Positions 44,901-54,335 of a DNA stretch of 64,000 nucleotides are shown here, one piece after another (position 1 is the first letter of the stretch; each line of letters starts with the position of its first letter). The notes beneath the pieces are model-generated. The model saw nothing but the letters and a program-made list of their open reading frames with translations. It did no database searches and had not been told where the DNA came from. The DNA comes from Nostoc carneum NIES-2107 (GTDB taxonomy: Bacteria > Cyanobacteriota > Cyanobacteriia > Cyanobacteriales > Nostocaceae). Both the position numbers and the translations under genes were made by a program. The stretch covers positions 496,001 to 560,000 of the forward strand of contig AP018180.1 in NCBI GenBank assembly GCA_002368155.1. Direction: 5' to 3'.

Positions 44901-47530
44901 TCTTTACCCTGTGCCCCATAGGCCTGTATTTGAACTTCATAAGCCTTAATTTTATCTAACAACGTTGTTGCTTTTTGCAACACTACTTGGATTAGATGCT
45001 CTGTTAACTCAAAATTACCACTAAGATATGCTGCTTCTGCTGCTGTCTCATATAAAGCTAGGGCTAGCTCATATTTAGTATCCCAACAATCATCTGTCAG
45101 CAGTTCGATTCCTGTAGTTAAATACTTGCTTGCAGATGAGTAAGCTGTTGATATCAAAGCTTTACGTCCTGCAGTCAAATTCATCACAGCTAGCTCATCA
45201 CGTTGAGCTTGATTAGTAATGAATTCACGTGCAATATTGAACTGATTGACAAGCTCAAAAATCTTGTCTTCCCGTTCTGCTATTGGGATATTACTTGACA
45301 AAAGTAACCCAATTTTTAAATGGATTGGCTTTCTTTGCTCTTCAGGAATGAGAGAATAAGCGGCTTGTTGTACTCTATCATGTACAAATTTGTATTTCGG
45401 TAATTGGTAACTACTAATTGTTAAGTCATCTAATGCTTGATTATCATCTGTCGAAATTAAATTGTATCCATCAGTCAAAGGTAAAATTAGCCCTTCAAAT
45501 AAGGCTGTCCATAAGTCTGATGCTGTATCCATGACAGACTTCTCATTGACAATCGCCAAAGTTTTTAAATCAAATTCATTACCTATGCAAGCAGCAAACT
45601 TTAACACATTTTGTGTATTTATGGGCAATTTTTCTATTTGAATGCCCATGAATTCCACAACATCATCTGTCAGAGATAAAGTTTTTATTTTAGCAATATC
45701 GTACTGCCAATAACCAACATCAAGATTTAATTTAATCAGTCCATCATCGCATAATGACTTGAGAAATTGAGAGGCAAAAAATGGGTTACCTTTGGTTTTG
45801 GCAAACACCATCTGAGTTAAAGGAACAGCAATTACCTCACGGCAATGAAGTGTATCAGCAATTAAATGGTTTAAATCAACTTGATTAAGAGGTGAAAGTT
45901 GAATTTGATTAATGACTGCTCCCGTTTGAGCAATTTCCTTGAGAGTTAAATTCAAGGGATGTAAATTTGAGACTTCATTATCTCTATAAGCACCAATCAG
46001 TAGTAAATTTCCCTTATTTTCAGAGCCTTTTTCTATCTCATCTGTAATCTGAGCAGCAGTTTCACGCATTAATAATTCGATAAATTTTAAAGAAGCATTA
46101 TCCGCCCATTGCAAATCATCTAGAAAAATTACTAGAGGATGTTCTTTAGTAGTGAAAACTTGGATAAATCTCTGAAATAATAAGTTAAATCGATTTTGAG
46201 CAGCGACACCAGCAAGTTCAGCTACTGACGATTGTTGACCAATAATTTTTTCTAATTCAGGAATTACATCAACGATTACCTGACATTGTGTACCTAGTGC
46301 CGATATAATTTTGGCTTTCCAATCTTGAATTTGGGCATCTGTTTCTGAGAGTATTTGGCCAATTAAGTTACGTAATGCTTGTACCAAACCTGACAAAGGA
46401 ATATCTCGTTGCATCTGGTCAAACTTGCCTTTGATAAAGTAACTCCGTTGCCGTGCTATGGGTTTGTGAATTTCATTGACTACAGCGGTTTTACCAATAC
46501 CAGAAAAACCAGAAACTAAAATCATTTCTGTTTTATCGTTGCTGACTCGCTCAAAGGTAGTCAGTAATGTTTCAATTTCTTTTTGGCGACCATAAAGTTT
46601 TTCTGGAATCGCAAATTGATTAGAGATATCTCTAACTCCTAATGCAAAAGATGCAATATTTTCTTTCTCTTGCCATTGCCTTTGGCATATTTCTAAGTCA
46701 TGTCTGATTCCATGCACACTCTGATATCTATCTTCAGCATTTTTTGCCATTAGCTTGTTGATAATATCAGCTAAAATTTGGGGAATTTTAGAGTTTACCA
46801 AGCTAGCTTTTGGTGCTTCTTTAGCAATGTGTGAATAGACTAACTCCATTGGATCATTAGTGTTGAAGGGTAACTGTCCAGTGAGCAGTTCAAAAAAGGT
46901 AACACCCAAAGAGTAAAAATCTGTACGGTAGTCAATACCTCTGTTCATGCGTCCCGTTTGTTCAGGAGAAATGTAAGCTAGAGTTCCTTCTAAAACATTA
47001 GGATTCTTAATAGATTGAATTTCTTTTGGTAATAAAGTCGCAAGACTAAAGTCTATCAGCTTAATTTCTCTAGTTGTGGGATGAACTAGAATATTTGCAG
47101 GTTTAATGTCTTTATGAATTATACGATGGCTATGCAGTTGTTCCAGAGTAGAGCAAATTGACAGCGCTATCTTAAAAAATTCTTTTAATGGAACAAAATT
47201 ATTGCCCTGTTCTCGCTCTCTTGTTTGCCAATCTTTGAGGGATATAGCTTCATAATCCTCCATGAGCAGAACATAGCCATTGCGGTAATTTTCTAAGCTG
47301 AGGGGTCTGACTATGCCTGGAATATCCAGATTTTGAGTAATAGTATATTGATTGCGAAATTGACTAATTTCTGCAAATGTAGGATATTCATTTCGCATCA
47401 ATTTCAGGATGACCCTCTGCTCGTCTTGTTCTCTGATACCTCGATAAACTACAGTCTTTTTACCTGAATAGAGTTGCTCAGTGATGCGATAGCCAATGAT
47501 AGGAGATACTGTATCTGATACGAGTAACAT
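41939..47530 (-). CDS. Trifunctional Ser/Thr kinase - AAA ATPase - GAF - histidine kinase
   Basis: 1,863 residues. Residues 10-270 form a Ser/Thr kinase with HRD-type loop IIHKDIKPANILV and metal loop IDFSLATLL (DFS, not DFG). A predicted ATPase module follows (Walker A GFSGIGKTAVV near 340, IFLDDLQWAD for Walker B). A long helical, TPR-like region spans about 620-1,350. A GAF domain at about 1,380-1,530 is followed by HisKA (MVAGIAHEINNPINF) and HATPase (ADNGHGMTAQIQQKVF, GRGTGLGLSISYQ). No membrane segment is seen. This architecture is a known cyanobacterial signalling type. A receiver protein gene lies 760 bp upstream on the same strand. The signal is unknown. Confidence 0.94.
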   Translation of the reverse strand: MLLVSDTVSPIIGYRITEQLYSGKKTVVYRGIREQDEQRVILKLMRNEYPTFAEISQFRNQYTITQNLDIPGIVRPLSLENYRNGYVLLMEDYEAISLKDWQTREREQGNNFVPLKEFFKIALSICSTLEQLHSHRIIHKDIKPANILVHPTTREIKLIDFSLATLLPKEIQSIKNPNVLEGTLAYISPEQTGRMNRGIDYRTDFYSLGVTFFELLTGQLPFNTNDPMELVYSHIAKEAPKASLVNSKIPQILADIINKLMAKNAEDRYQSVHGIRHDLEICQRQWQEKENIASFALGVRDISNQFAIPEKLYGRQKEIETLLTTFERVSNDKTEMILVSGFSGIGKTAVVNEIHKPIARQRSYFIKGKFDQMQRDIPLSGLVQALRNLIGQILSETDAQIQDWKAKIISALGTQCQVIVDVIPELEKIIGQQSSVAELAGVAAQNRFNLLFQRFIQVFTTKEHPLVIFLDDLQWADNASLKFIELLMRETAAQITDEIEKGSENKGNLLLIGAYRDNEVSNLHPLNLTLKEIAQTGAVINQIQLSPLNQVDLNHLIADTLHCREVIAVPLTQMVFAKTKGNPFFASQFLKSLCDDGLIKLNLDVGYWQYDIAKIKTLSLTDDVVEFMGIQIEKLPINTQNVLKFAACIGNEFDLKTLAIVNEKSVMDTASDLWTALFEGLILPLTDGYNLISTDDNQALDDLTISSYQLPKYKFVHDRVQQAAYSLIPEEQRKPIHLKIGLLLSSNIPIAEREDKIFELVNQFNIAREFITNQAQRDELAVMNLTAGRKALISTAYSSASKYLTTGIELLTDDCWDTKYELALALYETAAEAAYLSGNFELTEHLIQVVLQKATTLLDKIKAYEVQIQAYGAQGKELEAVNIAKTILRILGVEFPDNPSQIDVQLEMERTSAKLADINIENLIDLPEITEVQPLIILDILASTIGMTYTVAPELLLLIILKQINLSIKYGNAPLSAFAYVMYGVMLCGIVEEIDSGYKFGKLAESLLPKFQAKEVTGKVIETFNHLVKHWKEHVRTTLKPLLEAYTVNLEAGDMEFAAYALYGYSYHAYFLGQELGDLQREIATYSNTIRQIKQERVFQWNEIFRQTILNLLGTVEKPVNLIGEAYNEEKMLPIHLEAKDGVALFFLYFCKLHLCYLLNDYHEAMRNAVQGEKYLYAGVGMLVTPQFYFYNSLAHLAIYSESEEAEQEQILQKVTENQRKMQNWADHAPMNHLHKFYLVEAEKCRVLGQYLAAIDNYEYAIAHAKENGYITEEALAYELAAKFYLEWGKQKIAQTYLIDAYYSYIRWGAKAKINDLKKRYPQLLTPIIQQEKLKSSSSENNLLEQRAYLSTTSHQSTIATHETILGSNTSISDMLDLAAVIKASQAVSGEIELKALLSTLIKVVMENAGASKCVLILSDVNNLDLTITAVSSHGNFAAHYTEFLSIPLESSDHVPITLINYVKRTQEILVIDDIKTQAAFALDIYITREEPKSILCIPIINQSKLLGIIYLENNLTTEAFTQERLEVLKLIITQAAISLENALLYQNLEAANTQLAEYNHDLETKVAERTQEINEKNYHLQQALEELRSTQSQLIQSEKMSSLGQMVAGIAHEINNPINFIHGNITHAHEYVQDLLDLVSIYQQEYPVTSDLISNKVEEMDLDFLAEDLPKVLDSMKLGSSRIRNIILGLRNFSRLDESEMKPVNIHEGIDSTLMILQHRIKENSIRPEIEIVKQYAKIPEISCYAGQLNQVFMNILSNAIDALDEYNHQLDSVTFNPEIRIHTELQDEKIVRIRIADNGHGMTAQIQQKVFEPFFTTKPIGRGTGLGLSISYQVVVDKHKGKLICNSTPEQGTEFVIEIPV

Positions 47531-48290
47531 AGAAGCTTATGAGGGTAATTATAATTCTTTCATTATTATTCCCATTGGCAAGCAAGGACTAGCAGAAAAT
47601 AATGGTGAAATTCTGTGAAATACATAGATTTTAGCTAAAAAGTTAGCAATTTTAAGTTGGGTTTCCTAATCAAAGTAAGAGTAAACTGGCAATCTCTGAT
47701 ATTAGTCCCTGACAAAAGTGCTTTTTGCAAGAGGTGGGATAAGGGAAAATATAAAATTTTTCTCCCTTATCCCTTCTTATTTCCCCAACTTATGTAAGAA
47801 GTATATTGAAATGACAGACCCAATAGAGAGTATAAACAAACTGCCTTTATCCTCGTGATTCTGAATGCTGGCAGGTGTTTTGATAATTATTGATGGCACT
47901 AAAAATAGTTATCTCAAGAAATTTTGAAAACTGGAGTTGCTCAAAAGTAACAGTGTAAGATTTTTAAATGAAATCCGATTCTCAACAACTAGCGGTTTCA
48001 TTGGCTAATAACACTAGTACAACAGGGCAAAAGTAAAAAGTGAGCCAATACCATAGATATGCTGTTCGGCTCACTCTCCAAAATAATTTATTTCTGAGAT
48101 CTCCCTTAGTTTTATCAAATTAAGAGCATATTTATTTGCGTATAGAATGCTACGCGTAAGTCAACAGTCAAAAAGTTTCTATATCAATAAAGGCTTTTGG
48201 CTAGTTGAAATGGTTACTTTATTTATGCCGTATTGTACTAGTCCTTAGTCTCTACTTTTATGCGTGAATGTTCTACGCATTTAATGACGA
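47531..48290. other. Intergenic with two hairpins
   Basis: No gene recognised. GGGATAAGGGA (47736-47746) pairs with TCCCTTATCCC (47763-47773). GTGAGCC (48040-48046) pairs with GGCTCAC (48068-48074), which could terminate the response regulator gene on the minus strand. The promoter of the trifunctional kinase should be near 47,550. Confidence 0.5.
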
Positions 48291-48926
48291 CTATTTGACT
48301 TTCTGTTTAATGAAGGTCACAACCTGCGTTAGCTGTTTCTTCAAGCTCTCTATTTCTGCTTGCATCTTGGCAATTTTTTCATTTAACAGCTCAATTTCTC
48401 CAGAGGATGCGGGAGCAACACTTGGAGCAGTAACTGTAGCATTACTATTAACAGCAGCTGGAGCTGTGGCAAAACTATGGCTAGAAGTTACAGTTGCACT
48501 ATTAGCAACAGCAACGCCTGCTCCTACTAGAACTGGTTCTGGGCGTACCTGTTTAGCTTTCGCCATTGCTGACTTAATGGCACCAATGAGTTGCTTCTGG
48601 TCAAACGGCTTACCCAGAAATTCAAAATATTCAAAGGGTTCTGAAATTTTTTCAGTTACCTCTTCCTTACGACCAGACATCATTACTAGAGGAATCTTCC
48701 TTAACTCAGGTTGGGCTTGAATTTGCTGGAACACTTCCCAACCGCTCATTTTCGGTAGTAGAAAATCTAACATGATTAAACTAAATTTATCTTTAAGGAT
48801 GTAATTTAGTCCTTCTAAGCCGTCTTTTGCTTCTACTACCTCGAAATTGCCAGGCGGCAACATCTCTCGTACTTTTACCCTGACAACTGTGGTGTCATCA
48901 ATAACTAGAATTTTGTTACTTGCCAC
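48291..48926 (-). CDS. Response regulator with coiled-coil tail
   Basis: 211 residues. A receiver domain (about 1-125) has acidic residues in VIDDTTVVR, the phospho-acceptor aspartate in LIMLDFLLPKMSGW and the lysine in FLGKPFDQ. A low-complexity A/V/S/T linker (about 130-175) leads to a coiled coil (EIELLNEKIAKMQAEIESLK). No DNA-binding or enzymatic output domain is present, so it probably acts through protein contacts. It lies on the same strand as the trifunctional kinase, a possible partner. Confidence 0.9.
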   Translation of the reverse strand: MASNKILVIDDTTVVRVKVREMLPPGNFEVVEAKDGLEGLNYILKDKFSLIMLDFLLPKMSGWEVFQQIQAQPELRKIPLVMMSGRKEEVTEKISEPFEYFEFLGKPFDQKQLIGAIKSAMAKAKQVRPEPVLVGAGVAVANSATVTSSHSFATAPAAVNSNATVTAPSVAPASSGEIELLNEKIAKMQAEIESLKKQLTQVVTFIKQKVK

Positions 48927-49179
48927 GACTTATTACTCTAACAGAAACTATAGGTGTAGATGGCTATTATGCCCATTGACATTGAGAATGCTCTTACTAT
49001 ATCCAACATTTATCTTGATTGGGGGAGAGTATATTTTCGGTATAAGTGATTTTCGGGGATGTGTTTTCTAGAACCTCTGCTCGTCTTCTGGTCAATTTAT
49101 GTCATGGTAATATTTAAGGCTTTAACCTTGCTCTAGAGCATAGAGAATTTGCTCCACAGTACCTTTGGATCTCCCGTGG

Positions 49180-50088
49180 ATGTCTATGAATTCGTCACAA
49201 CAAGCCCAACTCAAGTCAGAAATAATGGCCATGCCCAGCTGGTTACGTCGTTCTATCGGCAAAGCCAGCGAAATTTCTACAGTACAACGGATTATTAAGC
49301 AGCGCCAAATTCATACAATTTGCGAGGAAGGACGTTGTCCCAACCGAGGAGAGTGCTATGCCCAAAAAACTGCTACTTTTCTGCTAATGGGCCCTACTTG
49401 TACTCGTTATTGTGCATTTTGTCAAGTAGATAAAGGTCATGCACCAATGCCCATAGATTTAGAGGAACCGCAAAAGGTGGCAGAAGCTGTTAAGCTTTTG
49501 GGTTTACGTTATGTGGTACTGACTTCTGTAGCCCGTGATGACTTGGCAGACCAGGGAGCAGGGCATTTTGTCCAAACAATGGAAACTATCCGCAAGTTGA
49601 ACCCAGAAACTCAAATAGAAGTGCTGACACCAGATTTTTGGGGTGGTATCGGTGCTGGGGAGGAAGGACAACGCCAAAGGATAGAGATGATTGTCAAGGC
49701 GAAGCCTGCTTGTTTTAACCACAATATTGAGACGGTGCGACGCTTAACTGGGCCTGTGCGCCGGGGCGCAAAATACGATCGCTCGCTGCATGTACTTGAA
49801 CTAGTCAAAGAAATCGACTCCTCTATCCCTACCAAATCTGGTTTAATGCTGGGACATGGCGAAACCTTTGATGAAATCATAGAAGCGATGAAAGATTTAA
49901 GAGCAGTGGGATGCGATCGCTTAACTATTGGTCAGTATATGCGACCTTCCCTAGAACATCTGCCAGTTCAAAAATACTGGACTCCAGAAGAATTTGATCA
50001 ACTTGCCAGCCACGCATGGCAAATGGGATTTAGCCACGTCCGTTCTGGGCCTCTGGTTCGGAGTTCCTATCATGCGGGGGAGGATTGA
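49180..50088 (+). CDS. lipA: Lipoyl synthase
   Basis: 302 residues from the ATG at 49180 (MSMNSSQQ); ATG 49186 is equally possible and an upstream TTG is unlikely. The auxiliary cluster cysteines are in [12 protein letters not shown] and the radical-SAM CxxxCxxC is in [13 protein letters not shown]. The C-terminal RSSYHAGE supplies the conserved serine ligand. It inserts two sulfurs into octanoyl groups on lipoyl-dependent enzymes. Cyanobacteria commonly carry two lipA copies; I cannot tell which this is. A single gene followed by a repeat block and psaX. Confidence 0.95.
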   Translation: MSMNSSQQAQLKSEIMAMPSWLRRSIGKASEISTVQRIIKQRQIHTICEEGRCPNRGECYAQKTATFLLMGPTCTRYCAFCQVDKGHAPMPIDLEEPQKVAEAVKLLGLRYVVLTSVARDDLADQGAGHFVQTMETIRKLNPETQIEVLTPDFWGGIGAGEEGQRQRIEMIVKAKPACFNHNIETVRRLTGPVRRGAKYDRSLHVLELVKEIDSSIPTKSGLMLGHGETFDEIIEAMKDLRAVGCDRLTIGQYMRPSLEHLPVQKYWTPEEFDQLASHAWQMGFSHVRSGPLVRSSYHAGED

Positions 50089-50092
50089 GGAG

Positions 50093-50198
50093 GTAGGGGG
50101 CAGGGAGCAGGGAGAGGAGGGGAATAAATATCCCATTACCCAGTCCCCAGTCCCCAGTCCCCAGTCCCCAGTCCCCAGTCCCCATTCCCCATTCCCCT
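50093..50198. repeat. Heptamer repeats between lipA and psaX
   Basis: A GGGGGCAGGGAGCAGGGAG purine block at about 50096-50116 is followed by CCCCAGT heptamers from about 50139 to 50184 and CCCCATT units to 50198. Confidence 0.85.
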
Positions 50199-50288
50199 AA
50201 CTTCTCACAAATATTTTTAAAGAAACTAGCTAATCGGTACCGCTGTTTGGTATTTCTTAAACAGTCCTGAAATTTAGGAGAACAGCCA

Positions 50289-50426
50289 ATGACTGCTAAA
50301 AGCAAAAGTTCACCAGTAGCAGATAGTGGAGCTAAACCCCCCTATCCCTTCCGTACTGGTTGGGCATTATTCTTATTAGCGCTCAACTTATTAGTTGCAG
50401 CTTACTACTTCCATATCATCGAGTAA
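50289..50426 (+). CDS. psaX: Photosystem I subunit PsaX
   Basis: 45 residues: MTAKSKSSPVADSGAKPPYP, then FRTGWALFLLALNLLVAAYY and FHIIE. One transmembrane helix follows a polar N-terminus, and the FRTxWAxxLLAxNxLVAAYYF pattern is the PsaX signature. An AGGAG site lies 8 bp before the ATG. PsaX is a small peripheral subunit of cyanobacterial photosystem I that binds chlorophyll near PsaA/PsaB. The gene converges on the ABC permease gene with a gap of only 21 bp. Confidence 0.88.
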   Translation: MTAKSKSSPVADSGAKPPYPFRTGWALFLLALNLLVAAYYFHIIE

Positions 50427-50447
50427 TTAGAAGCTGATTGGTGCTGC

Positions 50448-51314
50448 TCAAATCGTGCCTTTAAATAAACCCTTGGGACGAATGAGCAGCACCAAAATCA
50501 TGATTAACAGCGCTACTCCTTGTTTATACTGAGAACCAAGCCAAGGGGTGCTGACTTCTTGCACTATGCCAATGATAAAAGCAGCTGCGATCGCTCCGTA
50601 AGGATTACCTATCCCCCCCAAAATTACTGAGGCAAATAAAGGCAGAATCAAAAACCACCCCATATTTGGGCGCACTGCTGTGATTAAACCGTACATACTG
50701 CCACCCAAGGATGTGAGTGTCCCAGCAATTAACCATGTCCAGAGGATTACTTGCTCTACATTAATTCCCGACACTCTAGCTAAATCTAAATCGTCAGCAA
50801 CTGCTCGCATTGCCTTGCCAATTTTTGTATTTTGCAGCAGGTAATGCAGTGCCAAAATCGCCAGTACTGCTAACCCCAACACTAATAACTGATTTTGTGG
50901 TACCTTTAAGCCGAAGATATCTAAAGCTTGGGTCACAGGTAAATTGTAATTTTGGTTCTTGCCTCCCCAAATGAGGATAATGCCATTGCGGAGGAATAAG
51001 GCCAATCCAATAGAAATGATAATTAGCGTCGTGGAAGTAGCACGGAGACTACGCATTCTTGACCACAGTAATTTTTCTGATACCAGCATCATTACTACTG
51101 TTCCCGCTGCAGCTAGTACCATTGATAGCCAAATATTTACGCCTGCACTGTTAACTAGCAGCGTTAGATAAGCTCCCAAAGTCAGAAAATCTCCGTGGGC
51201 AAAATTAGACAACCGTAAAATCCCATAGGTAAGGGTAAGTCCGACTGCGCCCAGAGCAATAATACTCCCTACAGCAATTCCATTAATAATTAATTGAGCA
51301 AGTTGTAGATCCAT
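50448..51314 (-). CDS. Branched-chain/neutral amino acid ABC permease, LivH type
   Basis: 288 residues and about eight transmembrane helices. It opens with LAQLIINGIAVGSIIALGAV and has LRLSNFAHGDFLTLGAY, AMRAVADDLDLARVSGIN (the ATPase-contact loop) and FASVILGGIGNPYGAI, all LivH signatures. It would form the channel with a LivM-type partner. In Anabaena the nearest system known to me is the Nat neutral amino acid importer (NatD is its LivH protein), but the urea-type UrtB is excluded only by lack of urt neighbours. No binding protein or ATPase is adjacent. Confidence 0.9.
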   Translation of the reverse strand: MDLQLAQLIINGIAVGSIIALGAVGLTLTYGILRLSNFAHGDFLTLGAYLTLLVNSAGVNIWLSMVLAAAGTVVMMLVSEKLLWSRMRSLRATSTTLIIISIGLALFLRNGIILIWGGKNQNYNLPVTQALDIFGLKVPQNQLLVLGLAVLAILALHYLLQNTKIGKAMRAVADDLDLARVSGINVEQVILWTWLIAGTLTSLGGSMYGLITAVRPNMGWFLILPLFASVILGGIGNPYGAIAAAFIIGIVQEVSTPWLGSQYKQGVALLIMILVLLIRPKGLFKGTI

Positions 51315-51496
51315 AGTGTTGTGTTAAGCAGCTCTTAAGAATTTACTAGTTAGTGATTTCATACATTAAATTGGTGGGATCATCGTCACATTCGACACTA
51401 TAGGTTATGCTTTATAAATAAGCAGGAATTGTGCGCTAATATACATAGAATCCTGTTCGCACTTTTGTGCGAAGCTCCACTTGTTCAGCGGTCTAG

Positions 51497-53302
51497 TTGA
51501 CCATGCAGCAGTATTCAAGCTTACCAGAACAGAACTCACAGATAGATACAACCCAAACACTTTTGACCACAATACAGCAACTTCGAGCCGAGTTGTGGCT
51601 AGAAGGTGGCTTGAACCAGTTGCAAAGCCATCTCAATGATTGCTTGCTTTCTGCTTGTACCACCTTGCCACAGCCAAGAGCTACAGAAGCAGAAATTTTT
51701 CAAATTTTGGTCAACGAGATCAGCCATGCTTTAAATACTAGTAAGGTGGCGATCGCGCTGTTCCAACCACAAGAGACAACTGGTAAAATTTTTTATGTTC
51801 CACCATCCCCCTCCCGACGTTCACAACTTCTACACCTAGAAGCGTTATCCAAAAAAGGCAAAAAGTTACGCCTAAAATTGGATGAGGTGATAGAACTTGA
51901 GGATTTACAGCACCTAGAGAATCAAGCAACGCCCGGCGCTTGGCAATTGCCCAATGATTGTGGCGGTATAACTGCTTGGCTAATTGTGGCGACAGCGCCT
52001 GTGAGAGCTGATGGGGAGCTATGTAACACAGCAGAAATAGAACTGCGATCGCAATTTATCGCACGGGCTGTGAAATATTGCTCTGTAGCGTTGGCAAAAC
52101 TCAGACATCTCCAATCCTGGCAACAAAAGTCGCAATATTTAGGTAGTTCTAATCGCGAACTGGAGCGTACTAATCAACTTAAGAACCAGTTTTTGGCAAA
52201 TACCAGTCACGAAATTCGCACACCGCTGAGTTCGATTATCGGCTTTACTCATCTGCTGTTGGCGCAAGGCTACGATCCAACTAGAGAACGCCATCAAGAG
52301 TATTTAAATATTATTCAATCTAGCAGTAAGCATTTGCTAGCACTAATAAATGATATTTTGGATCTTTCTAAAATTGAAGCTAATCAACTAGATGTCCAGT
52401 GGGAAATTGTCAATGTACCGACATTGTGCCGCAATGTGTTGGCACTAGTAAAAGAAAAAGCTGCTAATAAAGGTTTAAAATTACTATTAGATATTGAGCC
52501 GGAAGTAACAACGATAGTTGCTGATCCTTTAAGGCTCAAACAAATGTTATTAAATTTACTTTTTAATGCTCTTAAGTTTACAACTATAGGCACTGTAGGT
52601 TTACAAGTAATTGCTAAAGGTAGCTTTTTGCATTTTACAGTTTGGGATACTGGTAGTGGTATTTCTCCGATAGACCAGGCAAAACTTTTTCAACCCTATT
52701 TCCAAATTGCTAATCCTACAGTTAACCGCAATGAAGGTACTGGTTTGGGTTTAGCTGTAACGCGTAAACTCGCTGAAGTGCATGGCGGTTGTATAGAAGT
52801 CGAATCTAAAGTTGATTGCGGCTCGCGTTTTACGATCATACTTCCCTTAAATCCTGTGGGAGAATTAGCGGGAATTGTGGGTGATGTTACTGCTGCATCC
52901 CCTGCCATGCCTTTAGACATTGCGCCTAGCTGTTTTTTAGAAATTTTGCTAGTAGAAAACGACTTAAACAATGCTAAGTTAATGCAAATTTATTTAGAAA
53001 AACTAGGTTATCAAGTCACTGTAGCCAAGAATGCTGCTGAAATGTGGGAAGCATTGAAAGATATTAACCCAGCAGTAATTTTAATGGATGTAAATCTGCC
53101 GGATGATAATGGTTTAAATTTAGTGCGGCAGTTGCGAGAAAATCCCCAATATCAAATGACTCCGGTAATTGCCCAAACAGCAATGGCCATGAAAGGCGAT
53201 CGCGACATTTGTCTGGCAGCTGGAGTGAATGATTATATTTCTAAACCTATTGATTTACCACTGTTAGCTAGTTTGGTAGCTAAATATAGTAAACCTCAGT
53301 AA
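51497..53302 (+). CDS. Cytosolic hybrid histidine kinase with C-terminal receiver
   Basis: 601 residues. The N-terminal 200 residues look like a GAF-type sensor (AEIFQILVNEISHALNTSKV) without known ligand residues. HisKA has FLANTSHEIRTPLSSIIGF, HATPase has WDTGSGISPIDQ and GTGLGLAVTRKL, and the receiver has VILMDVNLPDDNGLNLV and YISKPIDLP. There is no membrane helix. Upstream, LivH lies divergently with about 180 bp between, so the two could share a control region. The target is unknown. The first in-frame start is TTG-poor DNA at 51497; an ATG at 51503 is close by. Confidence 0.88.
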   Translation: MTMQQYSSLPEQNSQIDTTQTLLTTIQQLRAELWLEGGLNQLQSHLNDCLLSACTTLPQPRATEAEIFQILVNEISHALNTSKVAIALFQPQETTGKIFYVPPSPSRRSQLLHLEALSKKGKKLRLKLDEVIELEDLQHLENQATPGAWQLPNDCGGITAWLIVATAPVRADGELCNTAEIELRSQFIARAVKYCSVALAKLRHLQSWQQKSQYLGSSNRELERTNQLKNQFLANTSHEIRTPLSSIIGFTHLLLAQGYDPTRERHQEYLNIIQSSSKHLLALINDILDLSKIEANQLDVQWEIVNVPTLCRNVLALVKEKAANKGLKLLLDIEPEVTTIVADPLRLKQMLLNLLFNALKFTTIGTVGLQVIAKGSFLHFTVWDTGSGISPIDQAKLFQPYFQIANPTVNRNEGTGLGLAVTRKLAEVHGGCIEVESKVDCGSRFTIILPLNPVGELAGIVGDVTAASPAMPLDIAPSCFLEILLVENDLNNAKLMQIYLEKLGYQVTVAKNAAEMWEALKDINPAVILMDVNLPDDNGLNLVRQLRENPQYQMTPVIAQTAMAMKGDRDICLAAGVNDYISKPIDLPLLASLVAKYSKPQ

Positions 53303-53433
53303 ATCGTAAATCGTAATTTCTAATTCGTAATTAAATTTTAGAGAATTGGGATAACACCATGCGAAGGTCTCAAGCCGATTATTTCTAGTACTATAGATAT
53401 ATTTGCTGCGGGCTATCCTACTGGTGAACAGCC

Positions 53434-54267
53434 ATGTCAGAAACTACTTTACCTTTACCCCTAGTTGACATTCCCCCTACGCAAGCCGAACTTCCCTTGG
53501 ATGATGGTGTCCCAATGGAAAGCGCAAGGCATAAAGCTCAAATTGACTTGCTGATAGATGCTTTAATTCCTTGGTTGTCGCAGCGGGAAGATGGGTTTGT
53601 GGGTGGTAATATGTTTGTCTACTACAGTTTGGCGCAGGTGCGAAACAAAGACTTTAAAGGCCCAGACTTTTTTGTGGTGTTGGGTGTCCCCAAAGGTGAA
53701 CGCAAAAGTTGGGTAGTTTGGGAAGAAGGAAAAGCACCGGATGTTGTAATTGAGTTACTTTCTGAAAGTACAGCCACCGCAGACAAAAACGAGAAAAAAC
53801 TAATTTATCAAAATCAAATGCGTGTACCAGAATATTTCTGGTATGACCCATTTAATCCTGATGATTGGGCGGGTTTTTCTATTCAACAAAGAGTTTACCA
53901 ACCATTAGTTACAAATGACCGCAATCAATTGGTAAGTGAATCTTTAGGGTTAGCTTTGCAGCGTTGGCAAGGAAATTACAAAGGGATTGATGCGACTTGG
54001 TTACGCTGGGCGAATTTAGAGGGAGAATTACTACCAACCCCTGAAGAACAGGAACGCCAACGAGCTGAACAGGAACATCAACGAGCGGAACAGCAACGCC
54101 AACGAGCAGATAGAATTGAGGCGCAGTTGTTACAAACAGCACGTAATTTACTGGCTGGTGGTATGACAGTGGAAGAAGTGGTGAGGGTTACAGGTTTGGA
54201 TGTAGAGGCGATGGCTGCGCCAACGTCTGCGACGAACGCACAACTGCTCCCAAAATCTGAGGCGTGA
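53434..54267 (+). CDS. Uma2-family (DUF820) putative endonuclease
   Basis: 277 residues. The PD-(D/E)XK-like core is readable: GPDFFVVLGVPKGERKSWVV, then DVVIELLSESTATADKNEKK and YFWYDPFNPDD. After it comes a short R/A/E/Q-rich coiled segment with three near-identical units (RAEQEHQ, RAEQQRQ, RADRIEAQ) and a C-terminal HTH-like helix pair (TVEEVVRVTGLDVEAM). Cyanobacteria carry dozens of copies of this family; the natural role is unclear. A single gene in this location. Confidence 0.9.
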   Translation: MSETTLPLPLVDIPPTQAELPLDDGVPMESARHKAQIDLLIDALIPWLSQREDGFVGGNMFVYYSLAQVRNKDFKGPDFFVVLGVPKGERKSWVVWEEGKAPDVVIELLSESTATADKNEKKLIYQNQMRVPEYFWYDPFNPDDWAGFSIQQRVYQPLVTNDRNQLVSESLGLALQRWQGNYKGIDATWLRWANLEGELLPTPEEQERQRAEQEHQRAEQQRQRADRIEAQLLQTARNLLAGGMTVEEVVRVTGLDVEAMAAPTSATNAQLLPKSEA

Positions 54268-54335
54268 GAAAATTCTATCAGCAGTAAAAATCTTTCAGTT
54301 TCAACTGTGGTTTAACCACACTCTTTTTAATATAC

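Noticed and set aside
48268-48720. 150-codon plus-strand frame
   Set aside because: It is antisense to the response regulator, whose receiver motifs are clear; the A/V-rich linker creates the open shadow frame.
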